63,450 nucleotides of DNA from Roseomonas sp. KE0001. GTDB taxonomy: Bacteria > Pseudomonadota > Alphaproteobacteria > Acetobacterales > Acetobacteraceae. Shown piece after piece: positions 8,213 through 16,322 of this stretch. The notes under the pieces are model-generated. The model saw nothing but the letters and a program-made list of their open reading frames with translations, had not been told where the DNA came from and did no database searches. Each line of letters begins with the position of its first letter. The stretch's first letter is position 1. The stretch is taken from NCBI RefSeq assembly GCF_016107285.1, contig NZ_RCVQ01000013.1:1-63450 (forward strand). The letters are read 5' to 3'. The translations under genes and the position numbers were made by a program.

Positions 8213-11200
8213 TCAGCGTAACCTTGGCGCGCGCCGCTGCTCTCTTTGCTCTGCTGCCTGATGGCGGGATGTGGTCCGCGGCGGCTCGGCGATGAAGGCC
8301 GGAAGTTGGCGCAGAGCATGCTCCACGGCAGTCGTCACGGGCTTGTTTCCCTGGCGTTTGGCCAAGTCGTTCCAGTCAGTTCCTCGGTCATCCGGCGAGA
8401 AGGTCGGCAGCGCGACAGCGCCCCCCACAGCCGCTGCCGCGGCTTCAGCCTTCTCCCTGCCGACGTTGGGGAGCGGCGGCGAGCGGCGCGGCAGATGGTG
8501 GTCATTGTCGCCCGCGATGACGATGGGCCGCTTTGGATCGTGGGCGCGGTACGCCTTGGCCACAGTCTCCAGGTTCGAGGCGTTGAAGGCGACCGCCACC
8601 GGCAGATGTGTCGCCGCATGCAAGGTCGCGCCTGTTGCATAGCCCTCTGCGATCAGCAGCGGCTGGCCAGATTTTGGCGTGCCGATCAGCGCGTGCCCGC
8701 CCTCGGTCCTGGCCCCTTTGAGAAACAGCTTGGACCCGTCTACCCCAATGCGCTGCAGCCCCCAGAGGCTGCCATCGATACCCTGCACCGGCACCAGCAG
8801 CCGGCCACGCGTATCCTGCCGGAGCCCGTGCGAGTGCACCCCTTTGGCCGCGAGATACGGATGGGCGGCCGCAGGTCTGGCTGCCTCCCAGAGTTTCTGG
8901 GCCAGCCGGGCCGCGCGTGCCTGCACGGCCTGCCGTTCCTTGGCGCGCTCGGCTGCCCGGACCGCGGTCTCCGCCGCAAGCGCTGAACGCTGCTCGGCGG
9001 TCAATGGCTTGCTCGGCCGATCCGCCTTCCAGCGGATCTCGGTGCCGGTCTTGTGGTTGCGAATGTAGCCCGCCGGCCAGCCATCCAAGTGCCCAACATA
9101 GGCGCCGGACTTCTGTCCTTTGCGGTCACCCTCGACCGGCACACGGCGGAGCGTCCCGTCCATCTCGACCGTCCCGGACACCTTGAGCCCCGCACGTTGT
9201 AGTTCGGCCACGAAACCGGCCATGGCCTCAGAGGCCGAGAAGGAAGCCGGCGTCTGGGGCGCGCGTGCCCGGGCTGGACGCGTTGAACGCCGCGGGCCGG
9301 CTGGAGCCGATGCTGGCGCTGGGGCTGTTGGAGGCGGCTCCATGGGCGCCTGACCTGGCGCCGGCACCGGTTGCAAGCTCGCGCTCTGCCGCAGGCCCTG
9401 CAGAGCTTCCTGGCGTTCGCCCAGCGCCACAGCCAGGCGGTCCGCGACCGCCGCGAGGACCTGTTCATCCCGCTTCCGCTGCGTGGGGCGCCGGAGGCTT
9501 GGCTTGCGCTCACGCTGCTGGATCAAGCGTTGCCAATAAGTGGACGGCTCAGTCGGCACCTGATTGGCCTGAGGCTTGCGGTACCTGGCCACAATGCCCC
9601 CCGCCCGGGTCTGCTCTGCCGCCGCCCTGTTGGTGAGCGCTGCGGCCGCAATTCGGGTCTGTGCAGCCGCAGATGACGCGGCCGGCCTCCCCCAGCCCCG
9701 CTGCTGGACCTGCTGTGCCAGGTCACGCAAGCTCCTCCAGCGCCCTTCCAGCACCTGCTTCAATCGCATCGCCATTTCACCCATGGCTTGCCTTTCCCGC
9801 TGCTGCCGCGTTCGCTGGGAGAGAGTGGTGGGCCGTTGTCCCGCCGCGTCCCGGACCTCTGCCCGGTGCAGTCCCCGCTGCAGGGACCGGGCTGCACCCC
9901 GGCTGACACCCTGCACCCGCTCCAGCAGCACCAGCGCGCTCGCCTTCTCCGGCTGCCGGGACAGGTTGCGTGCCATGTTCTCCCACACGTGCTCGGCCGC
10001 GATGGGCCGACGGTCGCCCAGCGCCCGGCGCTGTTGCACCTCGCGCCGCTCGGCGCCCTCCGAGGTGATGAGCCAGGAGCGATGGGTATGGCGACTCTCG
10101 GCCGTGTAGCCCTTGTAGCCCTGGATCGCGGCGGTGCCGCCCGGCAGGGCATTGATGTGCTCGTGGCTGGTGAGGCCCTGCGCCGCGTCGATGGTGAGCA
10201 CATCGCCGGGCGCCAGCCGTGTCCTCCCCGTGCTGCGGTCCCGCAAACTGTCCCAGGTCACCAACCCGTCGTGGCCAGCAGCGGTTCGCAGCACCAGCCC
10301 TTCCGGCGTGACCGCCCGGAACTCCAGCACCGAGCCGTTATGGCCGATGTTGCCGCGCCCGCCGCTGAGCAACCGCGCGTTCACCCGGTCGAACAACCGC
10401 ACCCGGTCCCCCGGCGCGAGCGTCAGGGTGTACTCTGACCTGGTCTGGTCTGTGGCCAGCAGGCTGACGCAATCGGCCCCGAGCTCCCCCATCGCTCGCC
10501 GCTGTTCTCGGATGGCGCTCGCGATGGCCCGGGCGTCGGCATTGGTTGGTGCCGAGACGCTGAGGGTGAACCCTGCGTCGCCAGCATGAGCCTCCCGCCG
10601 CGCCCGCCAGAGCGCCGCTACCCGCTGCACCGCCTCGCCGTAACCACCCGGCACCACCTCAGCCGTTCCGTCCTCACGCTTGAGCTCCAGAGCCTCGGCG
10701 GCCCGGCCAGCTCGGAACAGCCCGGCAATCTGCTGCTCGCGCTCGGACTGCTGCCGGCGCGTGGTCAGGATCTCGGGCACCGCTTCCGGGCCGAGCGCAC
10801 GGCGCATCAGGGTGATCACCGGGCCGGCTTCGATGCTCTGACACTGCTTGTCGTCGCCCACGGCCACCAGCCGGAACCCGTGCCGCGCCCGCAGCCGCAG
10901 CAATGCCAGCATCTGCCGCGCGCCGACCTGGCCTAGCTCGTCCAGCACCACTACGCTGTTGCGGCCGAGGACGATCCGCTCCTCCTGCGCTGCCTTGAGG
11001 AAGCCGGCGAGCGCCAGGGTGCGGTCAATGCCAGCGGCCTTCAGCGGCTCGGCCTGCCGCCACGCCAGCGCGACGCCGATCACCGCGTCGCCTTGTGCCG
11101 TCCAAGCGTCTACCAGCGGCCGCAACAGGGTGGTCTTGCCCGATCCGGCCACGCCGATGGCCACGCCGACCGCGCCGCCGGTGCCGAGCCGCAGCATGGC

Positions 11201-12730
11201 CCGCCGCTGGGCTTGGCCGTGGGCGTCCAGGAAGCTCAGGCCAGCCTTCTGGGCGGCCTGCTGGATCGCGCGCGGTGAAAGCGCGCGGGACCGGTCACCG
11301 GCCGCTGTGCGGGCCAGATCGACTGCCTCCTGCTCCTGCTCCACATGCAGGGCCGTCGTCACCCGCACCTCGCCGCGGTCGCTCTCACGGCCCCAGATCA
11401 GGGCCGTCTGTTGCCCGTCCTGCCGCACCCCGTGCTGGCGCATGGTCCGGGTCAACGCATCCACATCTGCCCGCGCACCCTCGGCGCCTGGCGTCATGCC
11501 GGCCGCGATCAGCGCCCGGGCCGCAGCCGACCGCAGGTCGGCGCCGTTCAGCACGGCGCTGCGCCCGAACTCGGCCTCGAGTAAGGGTATGGCGTTCTCG
11601 TATCCTGCAGCCAGCCGTGCGCTGCGGTGGGGCAGGGGCGGTGTACCCTCCAGCCAGATGACGCTCTGGTGCCGCCAGCCCAGCGTCTCCGCCTGCTCCC
11701 GCCACGCCGCGAAGTCGGACAGGTCATCGGTCTTGCTCTTGCGGGCCGCATGGGTGCCGCCCTTCAGGAAGTCGATCCGCATCTCGGGCGTCATGCGGTC
11801 CCAGTCGAGCCCTCGCCGCACCGCCTCCTCGCGGGCGGCCTGTTCACCGTCGCGGGTCCGCTTGCTGAACTCCTGGCACACCGCCTCCGGGATCGCCGGC
11901 AGCCGCGCCATACCGGTGCGCTCCTCCAGCTCCACCGCGATGCTGGCCCGCGTCAGGTTGGCGGCCAGCTGCGCCTGGTACACGGCGCCATACTCATGGA
12001 TGCGGGTGCGTGTGGCGGTGAGATCGAGCGCGCCGACATGACCGCCCTCCGTCACCACCAGGTTCGGCACGGCATTGTGGGTGTGCAGCTGCGGGTCGCC
12101 CGCCCCGGTCGGATCGCGGTCCGGGCGCAGCGTGTGCAGCTCCGTGACCGCCTCGCCCGTCACCGCGTCCGTGCGCACCACCTCGACGGTCGGCCGGGCG
12201 GTGAAGTGCTCGAAGCTGATCCAGCCGATGTGGCCCGGCTCGGCCGCGCCTTCGCCACCCTTGCCCCGCCGCGCCACGCCGATGTCCTGGGCGACGTAGC
12301 GCAGCGTCGCATCCACCGCCTCGCGATGCGCCTGCAGGATTGTCGCGCGCTCCGCCTCCGTTGGCGCAAAAGCCCAGGCCAGGCTGACACTCTTGGGCGC
12401 GGAGAAACACAGGTCGATGTAGCTGATGCTGCGGGTGGTGGTGGCGTCGTTGGTCACCAGCTCGGCCCCATCGGCCCGCCGCCCTCCAAGGATCTGGCTG
12501 ACCTGCTCCAGGCTCAGCGTGCTGTGCGGCTCAAGGCCCAGCGCGGCGGCGAGCCTGGGGTGCATGTCGCGGCGCGGCTGCGGCCGGGTGCCCTGCCGCG
12601 GCGCCTCCGGTCCAGCCTCTCCCTCTGGACCCGTGCCGGCACCCAGTTCGACGGCGCGGTTCCGGGTGTAGTAGTCCGCCATGTCCACAGCCGGCTGCGA
12701 CAGAGTTTCCTCCATCAGGTGATCGGCCAT
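8213..12730 (-). CDS. MobF relaxase-helicase with C-terminal TOPRIM domain
   Basis: A 1505-aa multidomain conjugative relaxase. The TrwC-type nicking domain has a tandem Tyr20-Tyr21 (MADYYTRN), CFSAPKSVSLAW, and a metal triad of His175 in EHFTAR with His216/His218 in DPQLHTHN. A RecD2-like helicase follows, with Walker A GVAGSGKTT (about 526-534) and Walker B VVVLDELGQ (593-601). The last 250 residues carry a TraC/DnaG-like TOPRIM module, with Glu1362 in IAEGYATG and Asp1408/Asp1410 in AGDND. It would nick oriT, unwind and pilot the strand, and perhaps prime synthesis in the recipient. The ATG at 12730 is preferred to a GTG at 12784, which would add 18 residues. A small coiled-coil-like gene precedes it. 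No coupling protein or T4SS is visible. Confidence 0.88.
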   Translation of the reverse strand: MADHLMEETLSQPAVDMADYYTRNRAVELGAGTGPEGEAGPEAPRQGTRPQPRRDMHPRLAAALGLEPHSTLSLEQVSQILGGRRADGAELVTNDATTTRSISYIDLCFSAPKSVSLAWAFAPTEAERATILQAHREAVDATLRYVAQDIGVARRGKGGEGAAEPGHIGWISFEHFTARPTVEVVRTDAVTGEAVTELHTLRPDRDPTGAGDPQLHTHNAVPNLVVTEGGHVGALDLTATRTRIHEYGAVYQAQLAANLTRASIAVELEERTGMARLPAIPEAVCQEFSKRTRDGEQAAREEAVRRGLDWDRMTPEMRIDFLKGGTHAARKSKTDDLSDFAAWREQAETLGWRHQSVIWLEGTPPLPHRSARLAAGYENAIPLLEAEFGRSAVLNGADLRSAAARALIAAGMTPGAEGARADVDALTRTMRQHGVRQDGQQTALIWGRESDRGEVRVTTALHVEQEQEAVDLARTAAGDRSRALSPRAIQQAAQKAGLSFLDAHGQAQRRAMLRLGTGGAVGVAIGVAGSGKTTLLRPLVDAWTAQGDAVIGVALAWRQAEPLKAAGIDRTLALAGFLKAAQEERIVLGRNSVVVLDELGQVGARQMLALLRLRARHGFRLVAVGDDKQCQSIEAGPVITLMRRALGPEAVPEILTTRRQQSEREQQIAGLFRAGRAAEALELKREDGTAEVVPGGYGEAVQRVAALWRARREAHAGDAGFTLSVSAPTNADARAIASAIREQRRAMGELGADCVSLLATDQTRSEYTLTLAPGDRVRLFDRVNARLLSGGRGNIGHNGSVLEFRAVTPEGLVLRTAAGHDGLVTWDSLRDRSTGRTRLAPGDVLTIDAAQGLTSHEHINALPGGTAAIQGYKGYTAESRHTHRSWLITSEGAERREVQQRRALGDRRPIAAEHVWENMARNLSRQPEKASALVLLERVQGVSRGAARSLQRGLHRAEVRDAAGQRPTTLSQRTRQQRERQAMGEMAMRLKQVLEGRWRSLRDLAQQVQQRGWGRPAASSAAAQTRIAAAALTNRAAAEQTRAGGIVARYRKPQANQVPTEPSTYWQRLIQQRERKPSLRRPTQRKRDEQVLAAVADRLAVALGERQEALQGLRQSASLQPVPAPGQAPMEPPPTAPAPASAPAGPRRSTRPARARAPQTPASFSASEAMAGFVAELQRAGLKVSGTVEMDGTLRRVPVEGDRKGQKSGAYVGHLDGWPAGYIRNHKTGTEIRWKADRPSKPLTAEQRSALAAETAVRAAERAKERQAVQARAARLAQKLWEAARPAAAHPYLAAKGVHSHGLRQDTRGRLLVPVQGIDGSLWGLQRIGVDGSKLFLKGARTEGGHALIGTPKSGQPLLIAEGYATGATLHAATHLPVAVAFNASNLETVAKAYRAHDPKRPIVIAGDNDHHLPRRSPPLPNVGREKAEAAAAAVGGAVALPTFSPDDRGTDWNDLAKRQGNKPVTTAVEHALRQLPAFIAEPPRTTSRHQAAEQREQRRAPRLR

Positions 12731-12796
12731 GGCGCGACCACCGGACGGAGCAGAACTGGCGGCGCCTTTGCGGAAGGTCAGCACCGGCGCAGATGC

Positions 12797-13105
12797 TCAA
12801 TGCTGTCCGCGCTGCACAGCGGCTTCTTCTTCGACATCCTCGCGGGTGGGCATGCCGGTCGCGGCTGCCTCGATCCGCTGCAGAACTGCGGTCTGCTCAT
12901 CCAGTCGCGTCACGATCTGCTGCAGCAGATCGGGCAGGGGGCTGTCCTCCGGCTCCTCGGTCGCTGCCTCCAGGATGCGTTCCAGCATCTCGGTGTGTGT
13001 CGCTTGCGTCTCGGCCATCATGCGCAAGCCTTGGGTCAGCACCTCAACGGTTTCGTGCAAGTGCCTCAGTTCGGTCGAGAGAGGATCAGCCACGCCGTAC
13101 TCCAT
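12797..13105 (-). CDS. Small acidic helical protein upstream of relaxase
   Basis: A 102-aa protein starting MEYGVADPLSTEL. It is almost entirely helical, with heptad-like spacing (LRHLHETVEVLTQGLRMM, then LLQQIVTRLDEQTAVLQRI), and rich in Glu and Gln, which suggests a coiled coil. I do not recognise a named family. It lies immediately upstream of the relaxase, with its stop near the alternative GTG start of that gene, so the two form one unit transcribed away from the TGTGTCG repeat region. By position it could be a mobilisation accessory or relaxosome protein; that is inference. An open frame extends upstream to 13213, but the ATG at 13105 starts the regular helical region. Confidence 0.6.
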   Translation of the reverse strand: MEYGVADPLSTELRHLHETVEVLTQGLRMMAETQATHTEMLERILEAATEEPEDSPLPDLLQQIVTRLDEQTAVLQRIEAAATGMPTREDVEEEAAVQRGQH

Positions 13106-13256
13106 CTGCTCACTCGGTGCGACATCAGGACGTCCCGATGCGATCAAACGCAAGCACCTTCTAGGTTGCATTGGTCTGTCGAAGATTCCTCCCAAGCGGA
13201 TTGGCCAATTCACTTACCAGAGACCAAAGTGATGATGTTGCGATCAGGTCCTGATT

Positions 13257-13371
13257 TGTGTCGACTCAGTCGCGACCGTGTGTCGACTGTGTCCTGCTTC
13301 TGTGTCGTGTGCATCAGCATCTTCTTCAAACCTTGTGTCGCATGTGTCGCGAGTGCGTGTAGGCTGTGTGC
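13257..13371. repeat. TGTGTCG repeat array with 22-bp phasing
   Basis: Exact TGTGTCG copies start at 13257, 13279, 13301, 13334 and 13343; near-copies start at 13288 (TGTGTCC) and 13365 (TGTGTGC). Spacings are 22, 22 and 33 bp along the main series, with 9-bp offset partners, and 22 bp again from 13343 to 13365. The copies therefore fall on nearly the same face of the helix. The array lies between the divergent relaxase and NTPase operons in a 354-bp gap. Such arrays are typical of iterons or of binding sites for a relaxosome or partition protein. It is a candidate oriT-proximal or partition/replication control region. Confidence 0.7.
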
Positions 13372-13459
13372 GGATTTGTTCGCGAGGCCCTTCAGGCTTG
13401 CATTGCATCGCCAGTCTGTTTCAGGCTGCGGGAGGCGCGAAACAGATCAGGGAGCGCGC

Positions 13460-13969
13460 ATGCCCGAGACCAACGCTGTCACAGTTGCTGACAGAGCTCG
13501 AAAGTTCTTTGCTGACCTGCCCGGACGCTCGCCGCTGCTCGATTGGATGCGGCAGAACCACGCGGTGATCACACACCAGCTGCAAACCAGTCGGCCACGC
13601 TGGGCCGGCATTGCCCAGGCACTGGCCCAACAGGGGGTGCGCGATGCCAAGGGCCAACCGCCCAAAGGTGAGACCGTGCGGCGGGCCTGGCAGCGGGTCA
13701 CCGCCCACCAGACGGCAGCAGGGCGTGAGCAACGGCCGGTGCGAGCGGAGGCGACGACGGTGCCGCAGACCGCCCAGGCTTCTCCGGCAGTAACCAGCGA
13801 GCCGACCTATCAGCCAACAGTTCCAACGGCTCCTGGGTCGTCGGGGGCCTCGTCACCGGTCCAGCAAGACGTGCCGGTGCGACCGGCGACATCCGTCTTT
13901 GATCCCATGGAAGGTGCCTTCGAGCCCGCCAGACCGCCACGCCGGTTCCGGCCGGTCAGCCTTCGCTAA
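13460..13969 (+). CDS. Plasmid-associated hypothetical with HTH-like N-terminus
   Basis: A 169-aa protein. Residues 25-80 (LLDWMRQNHAVITHQLQ, then WAGIAQALAQQGVRDAKG and ETVRRAWQRV) form a compact helical domain that looks like a DNA-binding module found beside ParA/VirC1-like genes on alphaproteobacterial plasmids. The C-terminal half is low-complexity Pro/Ala/Thr-rich linker ending in a basic RPPRRFRPVSLR tail. The ATG at 13460 has AGGGAG 5 bases upstream. It is the first gene after the repeat array and only 21 bp before the P-loop NTPase, so it may be the DNA-binding partner of that NTPase and bind the TGTGTCG repeats. The family name is unknown to me. Confidence 0.65.
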   Translation: MPETNAVTVADRARKFFADLPGRSPLLDWMRQNHAVITHQLQTSRPRWAGIAQALAQQGVRDAKGQPPKGETVRRAWQRVTAHQTAAGREQRPVRAEATTVPQTAQASPAVTSEPTYQPTVPTAPGSSGASSPVQQDVPVRPATSVFDPMEGAFEPARPPRRFRPVSLR

Positions 13970-13990
13970 TTGCCAGAGGACACCCGCGCC

Positions 13991-14908
13991 ATGACGTCAT
14001 CCTCTCCCGCCCACGGACCGGCGTTTTGGGCTGGTGCTTCCCCCGCGCCGCGCCTGTTCAGCCGCAGCCGCTCTCTGGAGCATGAGCCTGAGATCCCGGT
14101 CGGGCCGGCGGCGCTGCACCGATCCGAGGCATCCACCATGCTGCCCGCCGTGTCGGCGGTGGATCTCGGCGGCGGCCCCACAGCGGTTTTCGTCATGGGA
14201 CCGGGCCGCAGCGGCAAGACCACCCTGCTGCGCTACGTGGTGGAAACCATGAAGCCGGATAGGCCGGCGCTGGCCGCGGCCCTTGATCCCCATAACCGTT
14301 CGCTGGCTGCCTTCCTGAACAGCGTGGAGCAGCCACCGACCCATGAGCCGGCGGGCGTGGCCCGGTGGGCTGAGGAACTGCTGGCCTTTGTGATGGCCGA
14401 ACAGCATTCGACCCTACTCGATATGGGGGGCGGCGACCTCAGCATGGGCCGGCTGCTGGCGGACGTGCCCGACCTTGTCGGCAGCCTGGAAGGGGCGGGC
14501 GTGCATCCCGTGGCGCTTTACACGCTGTCGCCGCGGGTCGATGATCTCGGCATCCTGGCAAGCTATGAGGCCCAGGGCTTTCAACCGAAGGCCACGGCGC
14601 TGATCCTGAACGCGGGGCTCGCGGACCCCACCGTGCCGCGCGAAGACGCCTTCGCCCGCGTGCTGCGGCACAGCGTCTTCCAGGCGGCGCTCGCCCGCGG
14701 CGCGGTGCCGCTGTGGATGCCGCGCCTGGACGCGACGGTGGCCGCCGAGATCGAGGGTAAGCGCCTGCGCTTTGGCCAGGCTCGGGACGGACAAGCGCCC
14801 GAAGGCCAGCCGGACGCCATTCTGGGGCCCTTCAACCGCTCTCGTGTGCGCAAGTGGATGAGTGACATGGAGGCAGCGCTTGCCCCCCTCCGGAGCTGGC
14901 TGCCGTGA
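13991..14908 (+). CDS. ParA/VirC1-like P-loop NTPase
   Basis: A 305-aa protein with a disordered first 50 residues, then Walker A GPGRSGKT at 70-77, a Walker B-like LLDMGGGD near 145, and a late ALILNAG strand as in the SIMIBI-class ParA/CobQ fold. The Walker A lacks the second signature lysine of true ParA proteins, so classical partition ATPase activity is uncertain; VirC1-type relaxosome helpers are an alternative. The ATG at 13991 follows AGAGGA; an upstream TTG directly after the previous stop is possible. Its stop overlaps the GTG start of the next gene (GTGA), which indicates a tight operon with the DNA-binding candidate upstream and a membrane protein downstream. Confidence 0.65.
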   Translation: MTSSSPAHGPAFWAGASPAPRLFSRSRSLEHEPEIPVGPAALHRSEASTMLPAVSAVDLGGGPTAVFVMGPGRSGKTTLLRYVVETMKPDRPALAAALDPHNRSLAAFLNSVEQPPTHEPAGVARWAEELLAFVMAEQHSTLLDMGGGDLSMGRLLADVPDLVGSLEGAGVHPVALYTLSPRVDDLGILASYEAQGFQPKATALILNAGLADPTVPREDAFARVLRHSVFQAALARGAVPLWMPRLDATVAAEIEGKRLRFGQARDGQAPEGQPDAILGPFNRSRVRKWMSDMEAALAPLRSWLP

Positions 14909-15516
14909 GCATCACAGTGGAGGGCGCGCCGGCCGCGCCCTCTGCTCCGCAGCCGGCGATCGGTCACGCACAGGCGGCGCTGCGGCAGGCAACCGCGCGG
15001 GCGGAGATGGAAGGCGACCCGCTGCGGCCGGTGCTGGCCGCTCTGTCGGCCAGCCTGGGTGCCATGGATGGGCTGCTGGCGCAGGCAGAAGCCCACCGGC
15101 AGCCGCTGGACGCCAAGGAACGCGCCGAGATGGTGCGGCAGGTGGTGCAGGTCACCCGGGCCGACCTCCTCCGCTTGGCGGGGCTGCGGGCCCGGCGGCT
15201 GGCCATCATGGCGGGCGCTGGAGCGGCCACGCTGCTGCTGAGCGCTGTGGCCATTGGCTATCTCTCTGGTCAGGCAGCCGAGCGGTCCGGCATCCAGTCG
15301 GCCTCGGCCGTGATCCAGTCGGCGCTGTCAGACGGCGCTGCGTCGGGGCAGGTCTGGGCGGAGGCGATCCGGCGGAACGACCTGCCGGCGCTGTTGCAGC
15401 GCTGCCAGGGCGAGGCGGTTTGGACCGATGTCAGCACGGGCCGGCGGGTCTGCGCCGTGCCGCTGTGGCTGGATGATGACCCACACGCCCGGCCAGCAGG
15501 CCCCCAGGGCCCTTAA
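14905..15516 (+). CDS. Single-pass membrane protein in mobilisation operon
   Basis: A 203-aa protein starting at a GTG that overlaps the NTPase stop. Residues 1-95 are Ala/Gln-rich and helical. A hydrophobic segment at about 99-121 (RLAIMAGAGAATLLLSAVAI) follows a basic RARR stretch, giving a likely N-in single transmembrane anchor with an 80-residue outer domain containing two Cys. I do not recognise the family. Membrane proteins in this position are common in plasmid mobilisation or partition operons and could tether the NTPase, which is inference from order alone. Confidence 0.6.
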   Translation: MSITVEGAPAAPSAPQPAIGHAQAALRQATARAEMEGDPLRPVLAALSASLGAMDGLLAQAEAHRQPLDAKERAEMVRQVVQVTRADLLRLAGLRARRLAIMAGAGAATLLLSAVAIGYLSGQAAERSGIQSASAVIQSALSDGAASGQVWAEAIRRNDLPALLQRCQGEAVWTDVSTGRRVCAVPLWLDDDPHARPAGPQGP

Positions 15517-15533
15517 GCGATGAGGCAGGTGCC

Positions 15534-15809
15534 ATGCTGAAAAGCCGGCCCTGGCTGCGTGCGCTGGCGGCAACTATCTGCTTCCTTTTGGCGCCCATCC
15601 TGTTCATCGGATGCGGCCCGGCCCGGCTCCTGTTGCTCATGATCGCAGTGCTGAGTCATCTGGCAGCGCTGATGCTGGTGCTGAACTCAGCGCTGACCTG
15701 GCGTCGTTCCGATACTTGGGAGGTGCTGGCGATGGCCTACGGTCTTGCCATGGCCGGTACCCTCTGCCTGGGATTGCGTGGGCGGATCCGCAGAACGCGG
15801 ACCTTCTAA
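15534..15809 (+). CDS. Small multi-pass membrane protein
   Basis: A 91-aa hydrophobic protein with three likely membrane segments (about 9-26, 31-51 and 63-80) and a strongly basic C-terminal tail (RGRIRRTRTF). GAGGCAGG precedes the ATG at good distance. It lies 17 bp after the preceding membrane-protein gene and appears to be the last gene of the operon. No family is recognised, and function is unknown. Confidence 0.5.
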   Translation: MLKSRPWLRALAATICFLLAPILFIGCGPARLLLLMIAVLSHLAALMLVLNSALTWRRSDTWEVLAMAYGLAMAGTLCLGLRGRIRRTRTF

Positions 15810-15883
15810 GGCCACAGGTTTCCTATCCAGCGGCGCCAGGCCTTGCTCTGCTCTGACGGAGAGCGGCTATTCATTACCACCAC

Positions 15884-15925
15884 TATATTGGCGTTAAAAA
15901 GTTGAAGCGCTAAATTCGTGGGCTT
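15884..15925 (+). promoter_or_regulatory. Upstream element copy 1 (before RHH-like gene)
   Basis: This AT-rich block contains TATATT, then CGTTAAAA at 15892-15899, then GTTGAAGCGCTAAA and a GGCTTCG tail. The same order of words occurs before the DUF932 gene at 16222-16268. An imperfect inverted repeat (GCGTT with AAGCGC) is embedded. It is probably a promoter-operator for the gene at 15944, perhaps bound by that gene's own product. Confidence 0.55.
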
Positions 15926-15943
15926 CGTACCAGGACCGCTCCC

Positions 15944-16189
15944 ATGCCGCGCCGTACCACTGTTCCCGAGATGCAAACCGAACCTGCGGTGGAGGCCACA
16001 CCGGCCAAACGCCGTCCTGGCCGGCCATCGCCCGGAGATACTGTGCCGCTGACGTTGCGACTACCGCGCGCGCAACTGGCGCAACTGGCCGAAGAAGCCG
16101 GCCGGCGTTCCATGAACTCAGGGCGTAACATCACGCCGCAAGCGGTGATCATGGACCTCATCACCGACTTTCTGGCCACGAAGCCATAG
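15944..16189 (+). CDS. Small RHH-like DNA-binding protein
   Basis: An 81-aa protein. The first 30 residues are basic and Pro-rich (KRRPGRPSPGD, an AT-hook-like GRP core). The rest has the shape of a ribbon-helix-helix domain: a VPLTLRLPRAQL strand, then two helices ending VIMDLITDFLATK. Such proteins regulate small plasmid operons. It stands alone between two copies of nearly the same AT-rich upstream element, one before it and one before the DUF932 gene, which fits an autoregulator that also controls its neighbour. The RHH call rests on secondary-structure pattern and size. Confidence 0.6.
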   Translation: MPRRTTVPEMQTEPAVEATPAKRRPGRPSPGDTVPLTLRLPRAQLAQLAEEAGRRSMNSGRNITPQAVIMDLITDFLATKP

Positions 16190-16221
16190 GCGCCAATCGA
16201 CAAAACCTCACGGCCTAGTGA

Positions 16222-16268
16222 TATATTTTAGACGTTAAAATGTTTGAACGCTGAAAACGGTTGGCTTA
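16222..16268 (+). promoter_or_regulatory. Upstream element copy 2 (before DUF932 gene)
   Basis: A second copy of the element at 15884-15925: TATATT, CGTTAAAA at 16233-16240, then GTTTGAACGCTGAAAA and a TTGGCTT tail. The inverted pair ACGTT and AACGC is clearer here. It ends about 55 bp before the DUF932 start, so it is placed like a promoter-operator. Confidence 0.55.
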
Positions 16269-16322
16269 AAGTTCTTCCAGACGCGGCGTTGGGCCTCGTC
16301 GACAAGAGCAAGGTGCTCCACC

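Noticed and set aside
12729-13232. Plus-strand open frames across the relaxase start and the TGTGTCG region
   Set aside because: They have Ser/Arg-rich composition, no ribosome site and no domain, and they overlap the small helical gene and relaxase on the other strand.
13257-13371. The TGTGTCG array as a CRISPR array
   Set aside because: The repeat unit is 7 bp with 2-26 bp gaps. There are no 28-36 bp repeats with uniform spacers and no cas genes.
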